DNA of 64,000 nt from Neoaquamicrobium microcysteis (GCF_008180155.1 NZ_VSZS01000065.1:186001-250000); one strand, 5' to 3'. Positions 1-9,408 are shown, numbered from the stretch's first letter. Numbers and translations: made by a program. The notes: a model not told the origin generated them from the sequence alone.

Positions 1-72
1 CCTCGTGGCGGAGTGGTTACGCAGAGGACTGCAAATCCTTGCACCCCGGTTCGATTCCGGGCGAGGCCTCCA
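1..72 (+). tRNA. tRNA-Cys (GCA), 5' end cut by the window edge
   Basis: The cloverleaf can be folded by eye. The 3' acceptor strand CGAGGCC is at 62-68, the discriminator T at 69 and an encoded CCA at 70-72. The 5' strand CCTCG at 1-5 lacks the two Gs that would complete the stem, so the gene begins two bases before the window. The anticodon stem-loop around GACTGCAAATC gives anticodon GCA (cysteine). The T arm CGGTTCGATTCCG is canonical. Confidence 0.95.
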
Positions 73-139
73 ATCCGCATCAGCCGACGTTCTCAGCCGA
101 TTCGACAATGCGCCGGCGGGGCGCCAGACGGGTTAAGAC

Positions 140-796
140 ATGACGGCCGATTTTCAGGAACAGCGGGTGAAGATGGTCGACGGGCAGGTCCGCACGACCG
201 ACGTGACGGACGTTGCGATCCTTTCGGCCATGCTCGACCTGCCGCGCGAGGATTTCGTGCCCGAACAGCGCCGCCCGCTCGCCTATATCGACGAGGATAT
301 CGAGGTCGCGCCCGGCCGCTACCTGATGGAGCCGTCGCCTTTCGCCCGGCTTCTGCAACTGGCGAAGATTCGTCATACCGACCTCGTGCTCGATGTCGGC
401 TGCGGCACCGGCTATTCTACGGCCGTCCTGTCGCGTCTGGCCAGCTTCGTCGTCGGGCTCGAGAGCGATGCGGAGCTTGCCGCCCGCGCCGGCCAGACGC
501 TGTCGTCGCTGGGCTGCGAGAACGTCTCTGTCGTGGAAGGCCCGCTGCCAGCCGGCCACGCGGAGCAGGCGCCCTATGACGTGATCTTCGTCAACGGCGC
601 CGTCGATGAACTGCCTTCCTCGCTGACGGACCAGCTAAAGGACGGCGGCCGGTTGGTAGCCGTCTTGGGCGAAGGCAACGCCGGTCGCGCCCTGCTGCAT
701 GTCAAGGAGGGAGGGCTGGTCTCCGCCAGCCACGGCTTCAATGCCGCCGTGCGCCCGCTCCCGGAGTTCCGCCGCGTACAGGCGTTCCAGTTTTAG
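140..796 (+). CDS. PCMT-family protein-L-isoaspartate O-methyltransferase-like protein
   Basis: This 218-residue protein has the class I SAM-dependent methyltransferase fold of the PCMT family. Motif I, VLDVGCGTGYST, lies at about residues 83-94, and the N-terminal GQVR..DV..ILSAML helix is typical of the family. The family repairs isoaspartyl residues in aged proteins. Here the loop that usually reads TIS(Q/A)P before motif I is LMEPSPFA, so the substrate may differ. It precedes the tolC-like gene on the same strand with a gap of about 200 bases, an arrangement I recall as common in rhizobia. The ATG at 140 has no strong Shine-Dalgarno sequence. A second PCMT-like gene lies behind surE. Assignment to the family is firm; true repair activity is not shown. 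Confidence 0.85.
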   Translation: MTADFQEQRVKMVDGQVRTTDVTDVAILSAMLDLPREDFVPEQRRPLAYIDEDIEVAPGRYLMEPSPFARLLQLAKIRHTDLVLDVGCGTGYSTAVLSRLASFVVGLESDAELAARAGQTLSSLGCENVSVVEGPLPAGHAEQAPYDVIFVNGAVDELPSSLTDQLKDGGRLVAVLGEGNAGRALLHVKEGGLVSASHGFNAAVRPLPEFRRVQAFQF

Positions 797-826
797 TTGA
801 AGCTGAAGTTTAAAAAATCCTGAATT

Positions 827-842
827 GTTACCTATCGGTAAC
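827..842. promoter_or_regulatory. Perfect inverted repeat upstream of the tolC-like gene
   Basis: GTTACC (827-832) and GGTAAC (837-842) are exact inverted copies separated by TATC. The repeat lies in the 206-base gap between the methyltransferase gene and the TolC-type channel gene, about 160 bases before the channel start. The size and symmetry fit an operator for a dimeric helix-turn-helix repressor such as a TetR or MarR protein. No such regulator gene is next to it, so its partner is unknown. Confidence 0.4.
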
Positions 843-1002
843 GCCCCCTCGTGGGAAAGTAGTGTAGCGTCCGCCTCGGGAGCGAGCGATTCCGCATGTT
901 TGCGGCGTCGGATGGAGGTTCGTCGCGCCGCAGAGCGGCTAGAGATTGTTCGGTTGGGGGCGGTACCAAGGCTGTACCCATCGAGATGATAATGAGGTGG
1001 TC

Positions 1003-2385
1003 GTGTCTGTGGTACGCAAAAGTCTTTTCTCCACGCTCGTTTTCTGCGGGGTACTCTCGTTCGCGACGCCGTCTCTGGCCGAGACCATTCACGGTGCGCT
1101 CGCGAAGGCCTACCAGAACAATGCGAGTCTGAACTCGGCGCGCGCCGGCGTACGGGTCACCGACGAAGGCGTGGCGATCGCCAAGTCGGGCTGGCGCCCG
1201 GTGATCGGCGCGACCGGCAGCCTCACCTACACGCAGAATAACTCCTCCGAGGTGACGGCGGGTTCGTTCGGCGTCCAGATCCAGCAGTCGCTGTTCGACG
1301 GTTTCCAGACGCAGAACAACGTGCGCGCCGCCGAGGCGCGGGTGCGCGCTTCCAACGAGAGCCTGCGCAACAGCGAGCAGAACATCCTCTTCAACGCCGC
1401 CGCAGCATACCTTGACGTCCTGCGGGACCGGCAGGTCGCCGTGTTCCGCGAGCGCAACCTCGACTTCCTGGGCGAGCAGGTGCGCGCAGCCAATTCCCGG
1501 TTCGAGGTGGGCGAGGGTACCCGGACCGACGTGGCGCAGGCGCAGGCGCAGCAGGCATCCGCCGTTGCGCAGTTGAGCGCGGCGCGCGCGCAGGTGCAGG
1601 TCAGCGAGGCCGCCTATCTCCAGTTCGTCGGCGACCGGCCTGGCCGGCTGGAAGGCGCGGGCCCGCTGTCGCGTCTGCTTCCGGGCAATATCGAGAATGC
1701 CATCTCCGTGGGGCTGAACGAGCATCCCGCCATTCGCGCGACGCTGCATCTGGTCGATGCCGCAGCCTTCGTGGTCAAGGCGGCCGAGGGCCAGCTTTTG
1801 CCGCAGGTCAGCGCACAGGCGGGCGTTTCGTCTAGCTTCCGCGACACCAATCTGCCGGGCGTCGGCAGTCCGACGCCTGCCGGCGACGGCACGGCCAATT
1901 CCGCCTCCATCGGGCTCAACCTGACGATCCCGATCTATCAGGGCGGGCGCGTGTCGGCGCAGGTGCGCCAGTCGAAGGAATCGCTCGGCCAGGCGCGCAT
2001 CGAGGTGGACGTCGCCCGCGCCAGCGTGCGGCAGGCCGTGACGGCCGCATGGACGCAGTATGTAGCCTCCCAGCAGGTTGTTTCCGCCAACCGTGAACTG
2101 GTGTCGGCGGCCCAGCTTGCCCTCAACGGCGTGGTCGAGGAGCGCAATGTCGGCCAGCGCACGACGCTGGACGTGCTGAACGCGCAGGCCGATGTGATTA
2201 CCGCGCAGATCAACCTCGCTTCCGCGGAGCGCGACGTGGTTGCCGCGAGCTATGCGATCCTCTCCGCGATGGGGCATCTGTCGCCCGAGCGGCTGAGCCT
2301 GAACGTCGCCGTCTACAATCCACGCGAGCACTACGACGCCGTCAAGGACAAGTGGGTCGGCACGAGGACGCCGGACGGGCGCTAG
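1003..2385 (+). CDS. tolC: TolC-family type I secretion/efflux outer-membrane protein
   Basis: TolC trimers form the outer-membrane duct for type I secretion and RND efflux. The protein (460 aa from the GTG at 1003) has a signal peptide of about 26 residues ending in PSLA. Two OEP repeats follow, rich in long Ala/Gln/Val helices (periplasmic coiled-coil tunnel), with alternating strand segments such as GSLTYTQNNSS and SIGLNLTIPIYQGG for the barrel. The GTG is preceded by GAGGTGG; a second GTG two codons later is equally possible, while a longer in-frame extension from 946 lacks a signal peptide. The length matches rhizobial TolC. Partner pump genes are not adjacent. A GC-rich hairpin follows at 2429-2457. 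Confidence 0.9.
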   Translation: MSVVRKSLFSTLVFCGVLSFATPSLAETIHGALAKAYQNNASLNSARAGVRVTDEGVAIAKSGWRPVIGATGSLTYTQNNSSEVTAGSFGVQIQQSLFDGFQTQNNVRAAEARVRASNESLRNSEQNILFNAAAAYLDVLRDRQVAVFRERNLDFLGEQVRAANSRFEVGEGTRTDVAQAQAQQASAVAQLSAARAQVQVSEAAYLQFVGDRPGRLEGAGPLSRLLPGNIENAISVGLNEHPAIRATLHLVDAAAFVVKAAEGQLLPQVSAQAGVSSSFRDTNLPGVGSPTPAGDGTANSASIGLNLTIPIYQGGRVSAQVRQSKESLGQARIEVDVARASVRQAVTAAWTQYVASQQVVSANRELVSAAQLALNGVVEERNVGQRTTLDVLNAQADVITAQINLASAERDVVAASYAILSAMGHLSPERLSLNVAVYNPREHYDAVKDKWVGTRTPDGR

Positions 2386-2428
2386 GTTCGCGCCGCGCTT
2401 CCCAAACTTGTGCGAAAGCTACGCATTG

Positions 2429-2457
2429 GCGGGCCGGGGGATTCTCTCCCGGCCCGC
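2429..2457 (+). terminator. GC-rich hairpin after the tolC-like gene
   Basis: GCGGGCCGGG (2429-2438) pairs perfectly with CCCGGCCCGC (2448-2457) around a nine-base loop, followed by TGTCGTTT. The stem is strong but the T tract is poor, so it may be an imperfect terminator or a 3'-end stabiliser. Confidence 0.5.
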
Positions 2458-2546
2458 TGTCGTTTAGCCTAGTGGACGATTCGGTCGTTGCCTGGCGGGG
2501 ACGGGTAGGGCCGGCATGCGGATCACAGAAGGCGGCGAATGTAATT

Positions 2547-3197
2547 ATGGCACAGACCGGGAGCGCGCAGCGGGAACCCTCGATGGAGGAAATTCTCGCG
2601 TCAATCCGCAGGATCATCGAGGACAGCGACAGCGTGCGCCAGCCGGCCGAGGAGCATGGCGTGGACGCGGCAGGCGTGTCGTCCGGCGAGGTGGAGGCGT
2701 TCCGTGCCGAACTCGACGAGCCTGCGCCGTCGGTGATGCAGGCGCCCAGCATGGCGGACATCAAGGCGTCCGTATCGCATGTCCCCGCAGTCGAGATTGA
2801 GCCTGTTTCGCCGCGCACGGTCGATATCTTTCCGCTCCGCGACGAGCCCGAAGCAGCCGAGCCGGCAGCGGACTTTGCTCGGCACGAAGTTGCTGTAGAC
2901 GAAGAACCGGAGGCGGAGACCTTCACGGATGCGCCGGTCTACGCGGCCGAGCCCGAGCAGGACGATCCGGCTGCCGAGGGTCGCCCGGCGATCATCTCCG
3001 ACCAGACAGGCCGCCAGGTGGCAGCCGCTTTCGGCGAGCTTTCCGAGGCTTTCGCCGCCAGCCGGCGCCGCTCGTTCGACGAAATGGCCGAGGAGATGCT
3101 GCGGCCCATGCTGCAGGACTGGCTCGACAACAACCTGCCCACGCTCGTGGAGAAGCTGGTCCGCGAAGAGATCGAACGCGTCGCGCGCGGCAATTGA
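2547..3197 (+). CDS. popZ: Polar organizing protein PopZ (DUF2497)
   Basis: PopZ polymerises at cell poles in alphaproteobacteria and anchors the ParB-bound origin and cell-cycle kinases. The 216-aa product has the diagnostic layout: a short N-terminal amphipathic helix (SMEEILASIRRIIED, about residues 12-26), a central acidic, Pro/Glu-rich disordered region, and a C-terminal helical DUF2497 oligomerisation region containing RPMLQDWLDNNLP and EKLVREEIERVAR. The ATG at 2547 places the conserved helix at the N terminus; an upstream extension in the same frame from 2352 overlaps tolC and is unlikely. Its position directly before valS is also that of Caulobacter popZ. A good terminator follows at 3227-3249. 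Confidence 0.92.
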   Translation: MAQTGSAQREPSMEEILASIRRIIEDSDSVRQPAEEHGVDAAGVSSGEVEAFRAELDEPAPSVMQAPSMADIKASVSHVPAVEIEPVSPRTVDIFPLRDEPEAAEPAADFARHEVAVDEEPEAETFTDAPVYAAEPEQDDPAAEGRPAIISDQTGRQVAAAFGELSEAFAASRRRSFDEMAEEMLRPMLQDWLDNNLPTLVEKLVREEIERVARGN

Positions 3198-3226
3198 AGC
3201 AGCGCTGACTGACCCTACATGACTAG

Positions 3227-3249
3227 ACGCCGCCTCCGGGCGGCGTTTT
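3227..3249 (+). terminator. Rho-independent terminator after popZ
   Basis: ACGCCGCC (3227-3234) and GGCGGCGT (3239-3246) form a perfect eight-base-pair stem with a four-base loop, followed by TTTT. It separates popZ from valS. Confidence 0.8.
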
Positions 3250-3281
3250 GCATTCGCTGGAACCGCCGGTCTCCCGCGCAG

Positions 3282-3310
3282 TTGACTTGGCATCGGCCTT
3301 CCGGTTTACA
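3282..3310 (+). promoter_or_regulatory. Candidate sigma-70 promoter for valS
   Basis: TTGACT (3282-3287) and TTTACA (3305-3310) are spaced by 17 bases, just downstream of the popZ terminator and about 40 bases before the valS ATG. The -35 element is near consensus and the -10 is weak. Confidence 0.4.
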
Positions 3311-3348
3311 CCGGCCGACTATTTTCTCCGAAGTTGCGGACAGTTCCC

Positions 3349-6132
3349 ATGCTTGAAAAGACCTACGACGCCAACGCCGTCGAACCCAAGATCGCCAAGG
3401 CGTGGGAGGAAGCGGACGCTTTCGCGGCGGGTGCCGGCTCGAAGCCGGGCGCCGAGGCTTTCACAATCGTCATCCCGCCGCCCAACGTCACCGGCTCGCT
3501 GCATATGGGCCATGCGCTCAACAACACGTTGCAGGACATTCTGGTCCGCTTCGAGCGCATGCGCGGCAAGAACGTGCTGTGGCAGCCGGGCATGGACCAT
3601 GCCGGCATCGCGACCCAGATGGTGGTCGAGCGCAAGCTGATGGAAAAGCAGATCCATCGCCGCGACCTGTCGCGCGAGGAGTTCGTCGACAAGGTCTGGG
3701 AATGGAAGGCCGAGTCCGGCGGGATGATCTTCAACCAGCTCAAGCGGCTGGGCGCATCCTGCGACTGGGCGCGCGAGCGCTTCACCATGGACGAGGGCCT
3801 GTCGGAAGCGGTTCTCGAAGTCTTCGTCACGCTCTATCGCGAGGGCCTGATCTACAAGGACAAGCGGCTGGTCAACTGGGACCCGAAGCTGCTGACGGCG
3901 ATCTCCGACCTCGAGGTCGAGCAGGTCGAGACGAACGGAAATCTCTGGCATTTCCGCTACCCGATCGAGGGAGCGACCTACGATCCGCTGGATCCGTCGA
4001 CCTATATCACCGTCGCCACGACGCGGCCCGAGACGATGCTGGGCGACACCGGCGTGGCCGTTCATCCCGACGATGAGCGCTACACCCATCTGGTAGGCAA
4101 GCACGTCCTGCTGCCGATCGTGGGTCGCCGCATCCCTATCGTCGCCGACGAGTATTCCGACCCCGAGAAAGGGACGGGGGCGGTCAAGATGACGCCTGCG
4201 CACGATTTCAACGATTTCGAGGTGGGCAAGCGCCATCACCTGCGCATGGTCAGCGTGCTGAACACCGATGCGACCATCAACATCATCGACAATGACGACT
4301 TCGTCGAGGGCGTCGAGGTGACGGCGATGCGCGAGGACGTCTGGCAGCAGCTTCACGGTCTCGACCGCTTCGAGGCGCGCAAGCTCGTCGTCCAGATCAT
4401 GGAAGAGGGCGGTTTCCTCGAAAAGGTCGAGCCGCATCGCCACATGGTCCCGCATGGCGATCGCGGCGGCGTGCCGATCGAGCCGTTCCTGACCGACCAG
4501 TGGTATGTCGACGCGAAGACGCTGGCGAAGCCGGCGATCGAGAGCGTGCGCGAGGGCCGCACCAACTTCGTGCCGAAGAACTGGGAAAAGACCTATTTCG
4601 AGTGGATGGAGAACATCCAACCGTGGACGATCTCGCGCCAGCTGTGGTGGGGGCACCGTATCCCTGCCTGGTACGGCCCGGATGGCCACATCTTCGTCGC
4701 CAAGACGGAGAAGGAAGCGCTGGACGAGGCGGTCGAATATTACCTCGCCGTCGATACGCCGTGGCGCGATTGGGTCAAGGACCAGCTCGAGAACTACGAG
4801 CCCGGCAACATCCTGACGCGTGACGAGGACGTGCTCGACACGTGGTTCTCGTCCGCGCTGTGGCCTTTCTCGACGCTCGGCTGGCCGCACAAGACCAAGG
4901 AACTGGACACTTATTACCAGACCGACGTTCTGGTGACGGGCTTCGACATCATCTTCTTCTGGGTCGCCCGGATGATGATGATGGGCCTTCACTTCATGAA
5001 GGAAGAGCCGTTCCACACGGTCTACGTCCATGCGCTGGTTCGCGACAAGAACGGCGCGAAGATGTCGAAGTCGAAGGGCAACGTCATCGATCCGCTGGAG
5101 CTGATCGACGAATACGGTGCCGACGCGCTGCGCTTCACGCTGGCCATCATGGCCGCGCAGGGCAGGGACGTGAAGCTTGATACGGCACGTGTGGCGGGCT
5201 ATCGCAACTTCGGCACCAAGCTGTGGAACGCGACGCGCTTCGGTGAGATGAACGGCGTTGCGCGCAATCCCGTCTTCGTCCCGGAAGACGCGAAACTGAC
5301 CGTCAATCGCTGGATTCTGACCGAGCTGACCCGCGCGTCAGGCGCGGTGACCGAGGGCATCACGAGCTATCGCTTCAATGAGGCCTCAGCCGCGGCATAC
5401 CGCTTCGTCTGGAACCTGTTCTGCGACTGGTACGTCGAATTGCTGAAGCCCGTGTTCATGGGCGAGGACGAGGCGGCGAAGGCGGAAAGCCGCGCGACAA
5501 TGGCCTACGTTCTGGAAGAAATCTACAAGCTGCTTCACCCGATGATGCCGTTCATGACGGAAGAGCTGTGGCAGCAGACGGCAGCCGATGGCACCAGCCG
5601 CGATACGCTGCTTTGCCATGCAGAATGGCCGACGCCGGATTTCGAGGATTCGGAGGCTGCCGCCGAGATCAACTGGCTGGTCGATCTGGTTTCGGGCATC
5701 CGCTCCGTCCGTTCCGAGATGAACGTGCCGCCATCAGCCACCGCGCCGCTGGTGATGATCGGCGCGAACGCCGCGACGCGCGAACGTGCCGCCCGACACC
5801 AGCCGGCGATCCAGAGGCTCGCGCGCGTCGGCGAGGTCGGTTTCGATACGGCGGCGCCCAAGGGCTCGGCACAGATCGTGATCGGCGAGGCCACGGCCTG
5901 TCTGCCGCTGGGTTCGCTGATCGACCTGAAGGCGGAAGAGGCGCGGCTTTCAAAGGAATTGGGCAAGAACGCCGACGAGATCGCCCGCATCGAAAAGAAG
6001 CTGGCCAACCCGAACTTCCTCGCCAAGGCGGCGCCCGAGGTGGTGGAGGCCGAGCGCGAGAAGCAGGCCGAACTCGCCGAGGCGCGCAGCAAGCTCAACA
6101 CGGCGTTGGCGCGGGTTCGCGACGCCGGATAG
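3349..6132 (+). CDS. valS: Valine--tRNA ligase
   Basis: ValS charges tRNA-Val in the cytoplasm. The 927-aa product has the class I signature PPNVTGSLHMGH at about residues 44-55 and the KMSKS loop (KMSKSKGNVIDP) from residue 571. Between them is the CP1 editing domain (TTRPETMLGDTGVAVHP), followed by an anticodon-binding domain and a C-terminal coiled coil rich in Glu/Lys/Ala. The ATG at 3349 is preferred over an in-frame TTG at 3334. It has its own candidate promoter and follows popZ, as in other alphaproteobacteria. Length is normal for this enzyme. Confidence 0.97.
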   Translation: MLEKTYDANAVEPKIAKAWEEADAFAAGAGSKPGAEAFTIVIPPPNVTGSLHMGHALNNTLQDILVRFERMRGKNVLWQPGMDHAGIATQMVVERKLMEKQIHRRDLSREEFVDKVWEWKAESGGMIFNQLKRLGASCDWARERFTMDEGLSEAVLEVFVTLYREGLIYKDKRLVNWDPKLLTAISDLEVEQVETNGNLWHFRYPIEGATYDPLDPSTYITVATTRPETMLGDTGVAVHPDDERYTHLVGKHVLLPIVGRRIPIVADEYSDPEKGTGAVKMTPAHDFNDFEVGKRHHLRMVSVLNTDATINIIDNDDFVEGVEVTAMREDVWQQLHGLDRFEARKLVVQIMEEGGFLEKVEPHRHMVPHGDRGGVPIEPFLTDQWYVDAKTLAKPAIESVREGRTNFVPKNWEKTYFEWMENIQPWTISRQLWWGHRIPAWYGPDGHIFVAKTEKEALDEAVEYYLAVDTPWRDWVKDQLENYEPGNILTRDEDVLDTWFSSALWPFSTLGWPHKTKELDTYYQTDVLVTGFDIIFFWVARMMMMGLHFMKEEPFHTVYVHALVRDKNGAKMSKSKGNVIDPLELIDEYGADALRFTLAIMAAQGRDVKLDTARVAGYRNFGTKLWNATRFGEMNGVARNPVFVPEDAKLTVNRWILTELTRASGAVTEGITSYRFNEASAAAYRFVWNLFCDWYVELLKPVFMGEDEAAKAESRATMAYVLEEIYKLLHPMMPFMTEELWQQTAADGTSRDTLLCHAEWPTPDFEDSEAAAEINWLVDLVSGIRSVRSEMNVPPSATAPLVMIGANAATRERAARHQPAIQRLARVGEVGFDTAAPKGSAQIVIGEATACLPLGSLIDLKAEEARLSKELGKNADEIARIEKKLANPNFLAKAAPEVVEAEREKQAELAEARSKLNTALARVRDAG

Positions 6133-6271
6133 CGGAGCTGCACCGGATCGGGGCCTGCGACCCACGATCCGGTTCTCGGAGCGGGCGTCGGAACAACGCG
6201 AAAACCAGAGTCCGCTTTTCGGTCCGATGCCCTAAACGATTAAATTCGTGAAGTTTTCGCGCGGCATCTTG

Positions 6272-6287
6272 ATTGTCGCGCGACAAT
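6272..6287. promoter_or_regulatory. Perfect 16-bp palindrome upstream of terC
   Basis: ATTGTCGCGCGACAAT is a perfect self-complementary 16-mer lying 115 bases before the terC start. An uninterrupted palindrome of this length is a typical repressor or activator operator. As RNA it would have no loop, which favours a DNA-level role. The regulator is unknown. Confidence 0.45.
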
Positions 6288-6328
6288 GCCTCATTTATGC
6301 GCGCAGTCACCCGGGCCGGGCCCCTCTG

Positions 6329-6348
6329 ACAGGCGAGGCGTCGCCTGT
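6329..6348 (+). promoter_or_regulatory. Hairpin in the terC leader
   Basis: ACAGGCGA (6329-6336) and TCGCCTGT (6341-6348) form a perfect stem with a GGCG loop, 54 bases before the terC ATG. I looked for the manganese riboswitch (yybP-ykoY) that often precedes terC/alx genes and did not recognise its conserved loop sequences. It may be a simple leader hairpin. Confidence 0.35.
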
Positions 6349-6402
6349 GATGTCGGACCGATCGACGACGCGCCGACGCAGCGCTACCGAAAATCCAAAA
6401 TC

Positions 6403-7395
6403 ATGTTTGACCACGAGTGGCTCTGGCCCGGATTCCTGGCGTTCGTCGCCGCGATCCTTTTCTTCGACCTGTTCGTCCTTCACCGTAAGGACCGTGTCAT
6501 CACGACCCGCGAAGCGTTTCTGACGGTTGGCGGGTATGTGTCGCTGGCGATGCTTTTCGCAGCCAGCATCTTCTATTTCGAGGGCCGCCAGCGCGGCTCC
6601 GAGTTTCTGACGGGCTACCTCGTCGAGCAGGCGCTTTCGCTCGACAACATCTTCGTCATCGCCCTGATCTTCGCCTACTTCAAGGTGCCGGCCGAGGCAC
6701 AGTACCGCGTGCTGTTCTACGGCATCGTCGGCGCGATCGTCATGCGTCTGTCGCTGATCGTGCCGGGCGTGCATCTTGTGGACCAGTTCTGGTGGATCGG
6801 CGCGCTGCTCGGCATCGTGCTGCTGGTTTCCGGCTACAAGATGATGACTTCGAACGGCGAGATGGCCGATCCGGGCAACAGCCGCATCGTCAAGTGGCTG
6901 CGTTCCACAGGCCGGGTGACGGAGGACTACGAGGGCTCCAAGTTCCTGACGCGGCGCAACGGCGTGCTCTTCATGACGCCGCTGTTCCTCGTGCTGGTGA
7001 CGGTGGAAATCACCGACCTCGTCTTCGCGATCGACTCCATCCCCGCGGTGCTGGCGATCTCGAACGACCCGTTTATCGTGTTCTCGTCCAACGTGTTCGC
7101 GATCCTCGGCCTGCGCGCGCTGTTCTTCGTGCTCTCGGGCATGATGCGCGAGTTCCGCTTCCTCAAGCACGGCCTGTCGCTGGTGCTGATCTTCGTCGGC
7201 TTCAAGATGCTGATCCAGCATTGGTACAAGCTGCCGTCGGAAGTGTCGCTTGGCGTCGTGGCGCTGCTGATCCTCGGTTCCGTCCTTGCCTCCGTCATCT
7301 TCAAGGAGGAGAAGAAGGAAGAGGAAGTGACCCCGGGCGAACTGGCCGAACTGGAGCGCAAGGCGCATCACGAAGGCGAAGCCGGCAAGGTCTGA
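6403..7395 (+). CDS. TerC/Alx-family integral membrane protein
   Basis: The product (330 aa) is a multi-pass inner-membrane protein with the TerC family signatures VEQALSLDNIFV (about residues 74-85) and, in the second half, a TDLVFAIDSIPAVLAIS segment. Acidic residues in both membrane motifs are thought to bind metal. Family members are linked to manganese export, tellurite resistance and protection of exported proteins. The C-terminal tail is highly charged (EEKKEEEVT). The ATG at 6403 starts directly before the first hydrophobic segment; a longer in-frame extension to 6286 is poor in coding character. The 270-base upstream gap carries a 16-bp palindrome and a hairpin, so transcriptional control is likely. 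Confidence 0.88.
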   Translation: MFDHEWLWPGFLAFVAAILFFDLFVLHRKDRVITTREAFLTVGGYVSLAMLFAASIFYFEGRQRGSEFLTGYLVEQALSLDNIFVIALIFAYFKVPAEAQYRVLFYGIVGAIVMRLSLIVPGVHLVDQFWWIGALLGIVLLVSGYKMMTSNGEMADPGNSRIVKWLRSTGRVTEDYEGSKFLTRRNGVLFMTPLFLVLVTVEITDLVFAIDSIPAVLAISNDPFIVFSSNVFAILGLRALFFVLSGMMREFRFLKHGLSLVLIFVGFKMLIQHWYKLPSEVSLGVVALLILGSVLASVIFKEEKKEEEVTPGELAELERKAHHEGEAGKV

Positions 7396-7535
7396 TCGCC
7401 GGCCCGCCATCGGGCAAGACTATTGACGGCGAGAAGTCGTGGCCGTATCGGAGAGTACCCTCCGGTACGGTCGCTGACATTCGCGCCGTTTACCGGTAGT
7501 ATCGGCCAACCAAGAAACATTGGACTGGAAACGCC

Positions 7536-9371
7536 ATGCCCGCCTATCGCTCCCGTACCACCACCCACGGCCGCAACATGGCCGGCGCGCGGGGGCTATG
7601 GCGCGCGACGGGCATGAAGGACGGCGACTTCGGCAAGCCGATCATCGCGGTCGTAAACTCCTTCACGCAGTTCGTGCCCGGTCACGTGCACCTGAAGGAC
7701 CTCGGCCAGCTCGTCGCCCGCGAGATCGAGGCTGCCGGCGGCGTCGCCAAGGAATTCAACACGATCGCGGTCGATGACGGCATCGCGATGGGGCATGACG
7801 GCATGCTCTATTCGCTGCCGTCGCGCGAGATCATCGCGGACTCGGTGGAGTACATGGTCAACGCGCACTGCGCCGATGCCATGGTCTGCATCTCCAATTG
7901 CGACAAGATCACACCGGGCATGCTCAATGCCGCGATGCGCCTCAACATTCCGGCCGTCTTCGTGTCCGGCGGTCCGATGGAGGCCGGCAAGGTCGTTCTG
8001 CACGGCAAGACGCACGCGCTCGATCTGGTCGACGCCATGGTTGCTGCGGCCGATGAAACTGTGTCGGACGAGGACGTGAAGGTGATCGAGCGCTCGGCCT
8101 GTCCGACCTGCGGCTCGTGCTCGGGCATGTTCACGGCCAATTCGATGAACTGCTTGACCGAAGCACTCGGCCTGTCGCTGCCCGGCAACGGCTCTACGCT
8201 GGCAACCCATGCCGACCGCCGGCGCCTGTTCGTGGAAGCGGGACACCTGATCGTCGATCTCGCCCAGCGCTACTACGAGCAGGACGACGAAAGCGTGCTG
8301 CCGCGCAACGTCGCCAACAAGCGCGCCTTTGAAAATGCCATGTCGCTCGACATCGCCATGGGCGGCTCGACCAACACCATCCTGCACATCCTTGCCGCCG
8401 CGCATGAAGGAGAGATCGACTTTACGCTCGAAGACATCGACGCCCTGTCGCGCAAGGTGCCGTGCCTGTCCAAGGTCGCGCCGGCCAAGAGCGACGTGCA
8501 CATGGAAGACGTCCACAGGGCCGGAGGCATCATGCGCATCCTGGGCGAGCTGGAGCGCGGCGGCCTCATCCACCGCGACAGCCCGACCGTGCACGAGGCG
8601 ACGTTGGGCGACGCGATCGACCGCTGGGATATCACCCGCACCAACAGCGAAAGCGTGAAGACCTTCTTCCGGGCGGCGCCCGGCGGCATCCCGACCCAGA
8701 CGGCCTTCAGCCAGGAAGCCCGCTGGGACGAACTGGACACCGACGGCGAAAAGGGCGTCATCCGCTCCGTCGAGCATCCGTTCTCGAAGGACGGCGGCCT
8801 TGCGGTGCTGAAGGGCAACATCGCGCTAGACGGCTGCGTGGTGAAGACGGCCGGTGTCGACGAGTCGATCCTTAAGTTCTCCGGACCCGCCGTGGTCTTC
8901 GAAAGCCAGGACGCGGCGGTGAAGGGCATCCTCGGCAACGAGGTCAAGGCTGGCGACGTCGTCGTCATCCGCTATGAGGGGCCGAAGGGCGGGCCGGGCA
9001 TGCAGGAGATGCTCTATCCGACCAGCTATCTTAAGTCGAAGGGGCTGGGCAAAAGCTGCGCGCTTCTGACCGACGGGCGCTTTTCCGGCGGCACATCTGG
9101 CCTCTCCATCGGCCATGCCTCGCCGGAAGCGGCCCAGGGCGGCGCGATCGGGCTCGTTCGCGATGGCGACATCATCGACATCGACATCCCCAATCGCACG
9201 ATCAGCCTTCGTCTTTCGGACGACGAGCTTGCGGCCCGCCGGGCCGAGCAGGACAGGCTGGGCTGGAAGCCGGCCGCCCCACGCAAGCGCAACGTGACTA
9301 CGGCGCTGAAGGCATATGCCGCGTTTGCCGCCAGCGCAGACAAGGGCGCGGTGCGCATTTTGCCGGAATAG
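7536..9371 (+). CDS. ilvD: Dihydroxy-acid dehydratase
   Basis: IlvD dehydrates 2,3-dihydroxy-isovalerate and its methyl homologue to 2-keto acids in valine/isoleucine synthesis. The 611-aa protein matches the family throughout: FVPGHVHL near residue 50, the iron-sulfur cysteine in [10 protein letters not shown] (C122) and the [11 protein letters not shown] motif (C195), with [19 protein letters not shown] near the C terminus. The gene stands alone between terC and exoR. The leader of about 140 bases contains short inverted repeats (GTACC/GGTAC at 7455-7468), but I see no leader peptide rich in Ile, Val or Leu codons. A clear terminator follows at 9409-9437. Confidence 0.97.
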   Translation: MPAYRSRTTTHGRNMAGARGLWRATGMKDGDFGKPIIAVVNSFTQFVPGHVHLKDLGQLVAREIEAAGGVAKEFNTIAVDDGIAMGHDGMLYSLPSREIIADSVEYMVNAHCADAMVCISNCDKITPGMLNAAMRLNIPAVFVSGGPMEAGKVVLHGKTHALDLVDAMVAAADETVSDEDVKVIERSACPTCGSCSGMFTANSMNCLTEALGLSLPGNGSTLATHADRRRLFVEAGHLIVDLAQRYYEQDDESVLPRNVANKRAFENAMSLDIAMGGSTNTILHILAAAHEGEIDFTLEDIDALSRKVPCLSKVAPAKSDVHMEDVHRAGGIMRILGELERGGLIHRDSPTVHEATLGDAIDRWDITRTNSESVKTFFRAAPGGIPTQTAFSQEARWDELDTDGEKGVIRSVEHPFSKDGGLAVLKGNIALDGCVVKTAGVDESILKFSGPAVVFESQDAAVKGILGNEVKAGDVVVIRYEGPKGGPGMQEMLYPTSYLKSKGLGKSCALLTDGRFSGGTSGLSIGHASPEAAQGGAIGLVRDGDIIDIDIPNRTISLRLSDDELAARRAEQDRLGWKPAAPRKRNVTTALKAYAAFAASADKGAVRILPE

Positions 9372-9408
9372 GGCGCGTTTCCGCCAAATCCAGAGGCAAA
9401 TCAGACTT

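Noticed and set aside
832-2331. A 499-codon open frame opposite the tolC-like gene
   Set aside because: The plus-strand frame encodes a signal peptide and TolC repeats; the antisense product shows no recognisable feature.
3319-5031. A 570-codon open frame opposite valS
   Set aside because: ValS on the plus strand has all synthetase motifs; the antisense frame has no domain signature.
6133-6402. Manganese riboswitch (yybP-ykoY) before terC
   Set aside because: The conserved loop sequences could not be found; only a palindrome and a simple hairpin are present.
7396-7535. Attenuator or leader peptide upstream of ilvD
   Set aside because: Short inverted repeats are present, but there is no peptide rich in branched-chain codons and no terminator/antiterminator pair.
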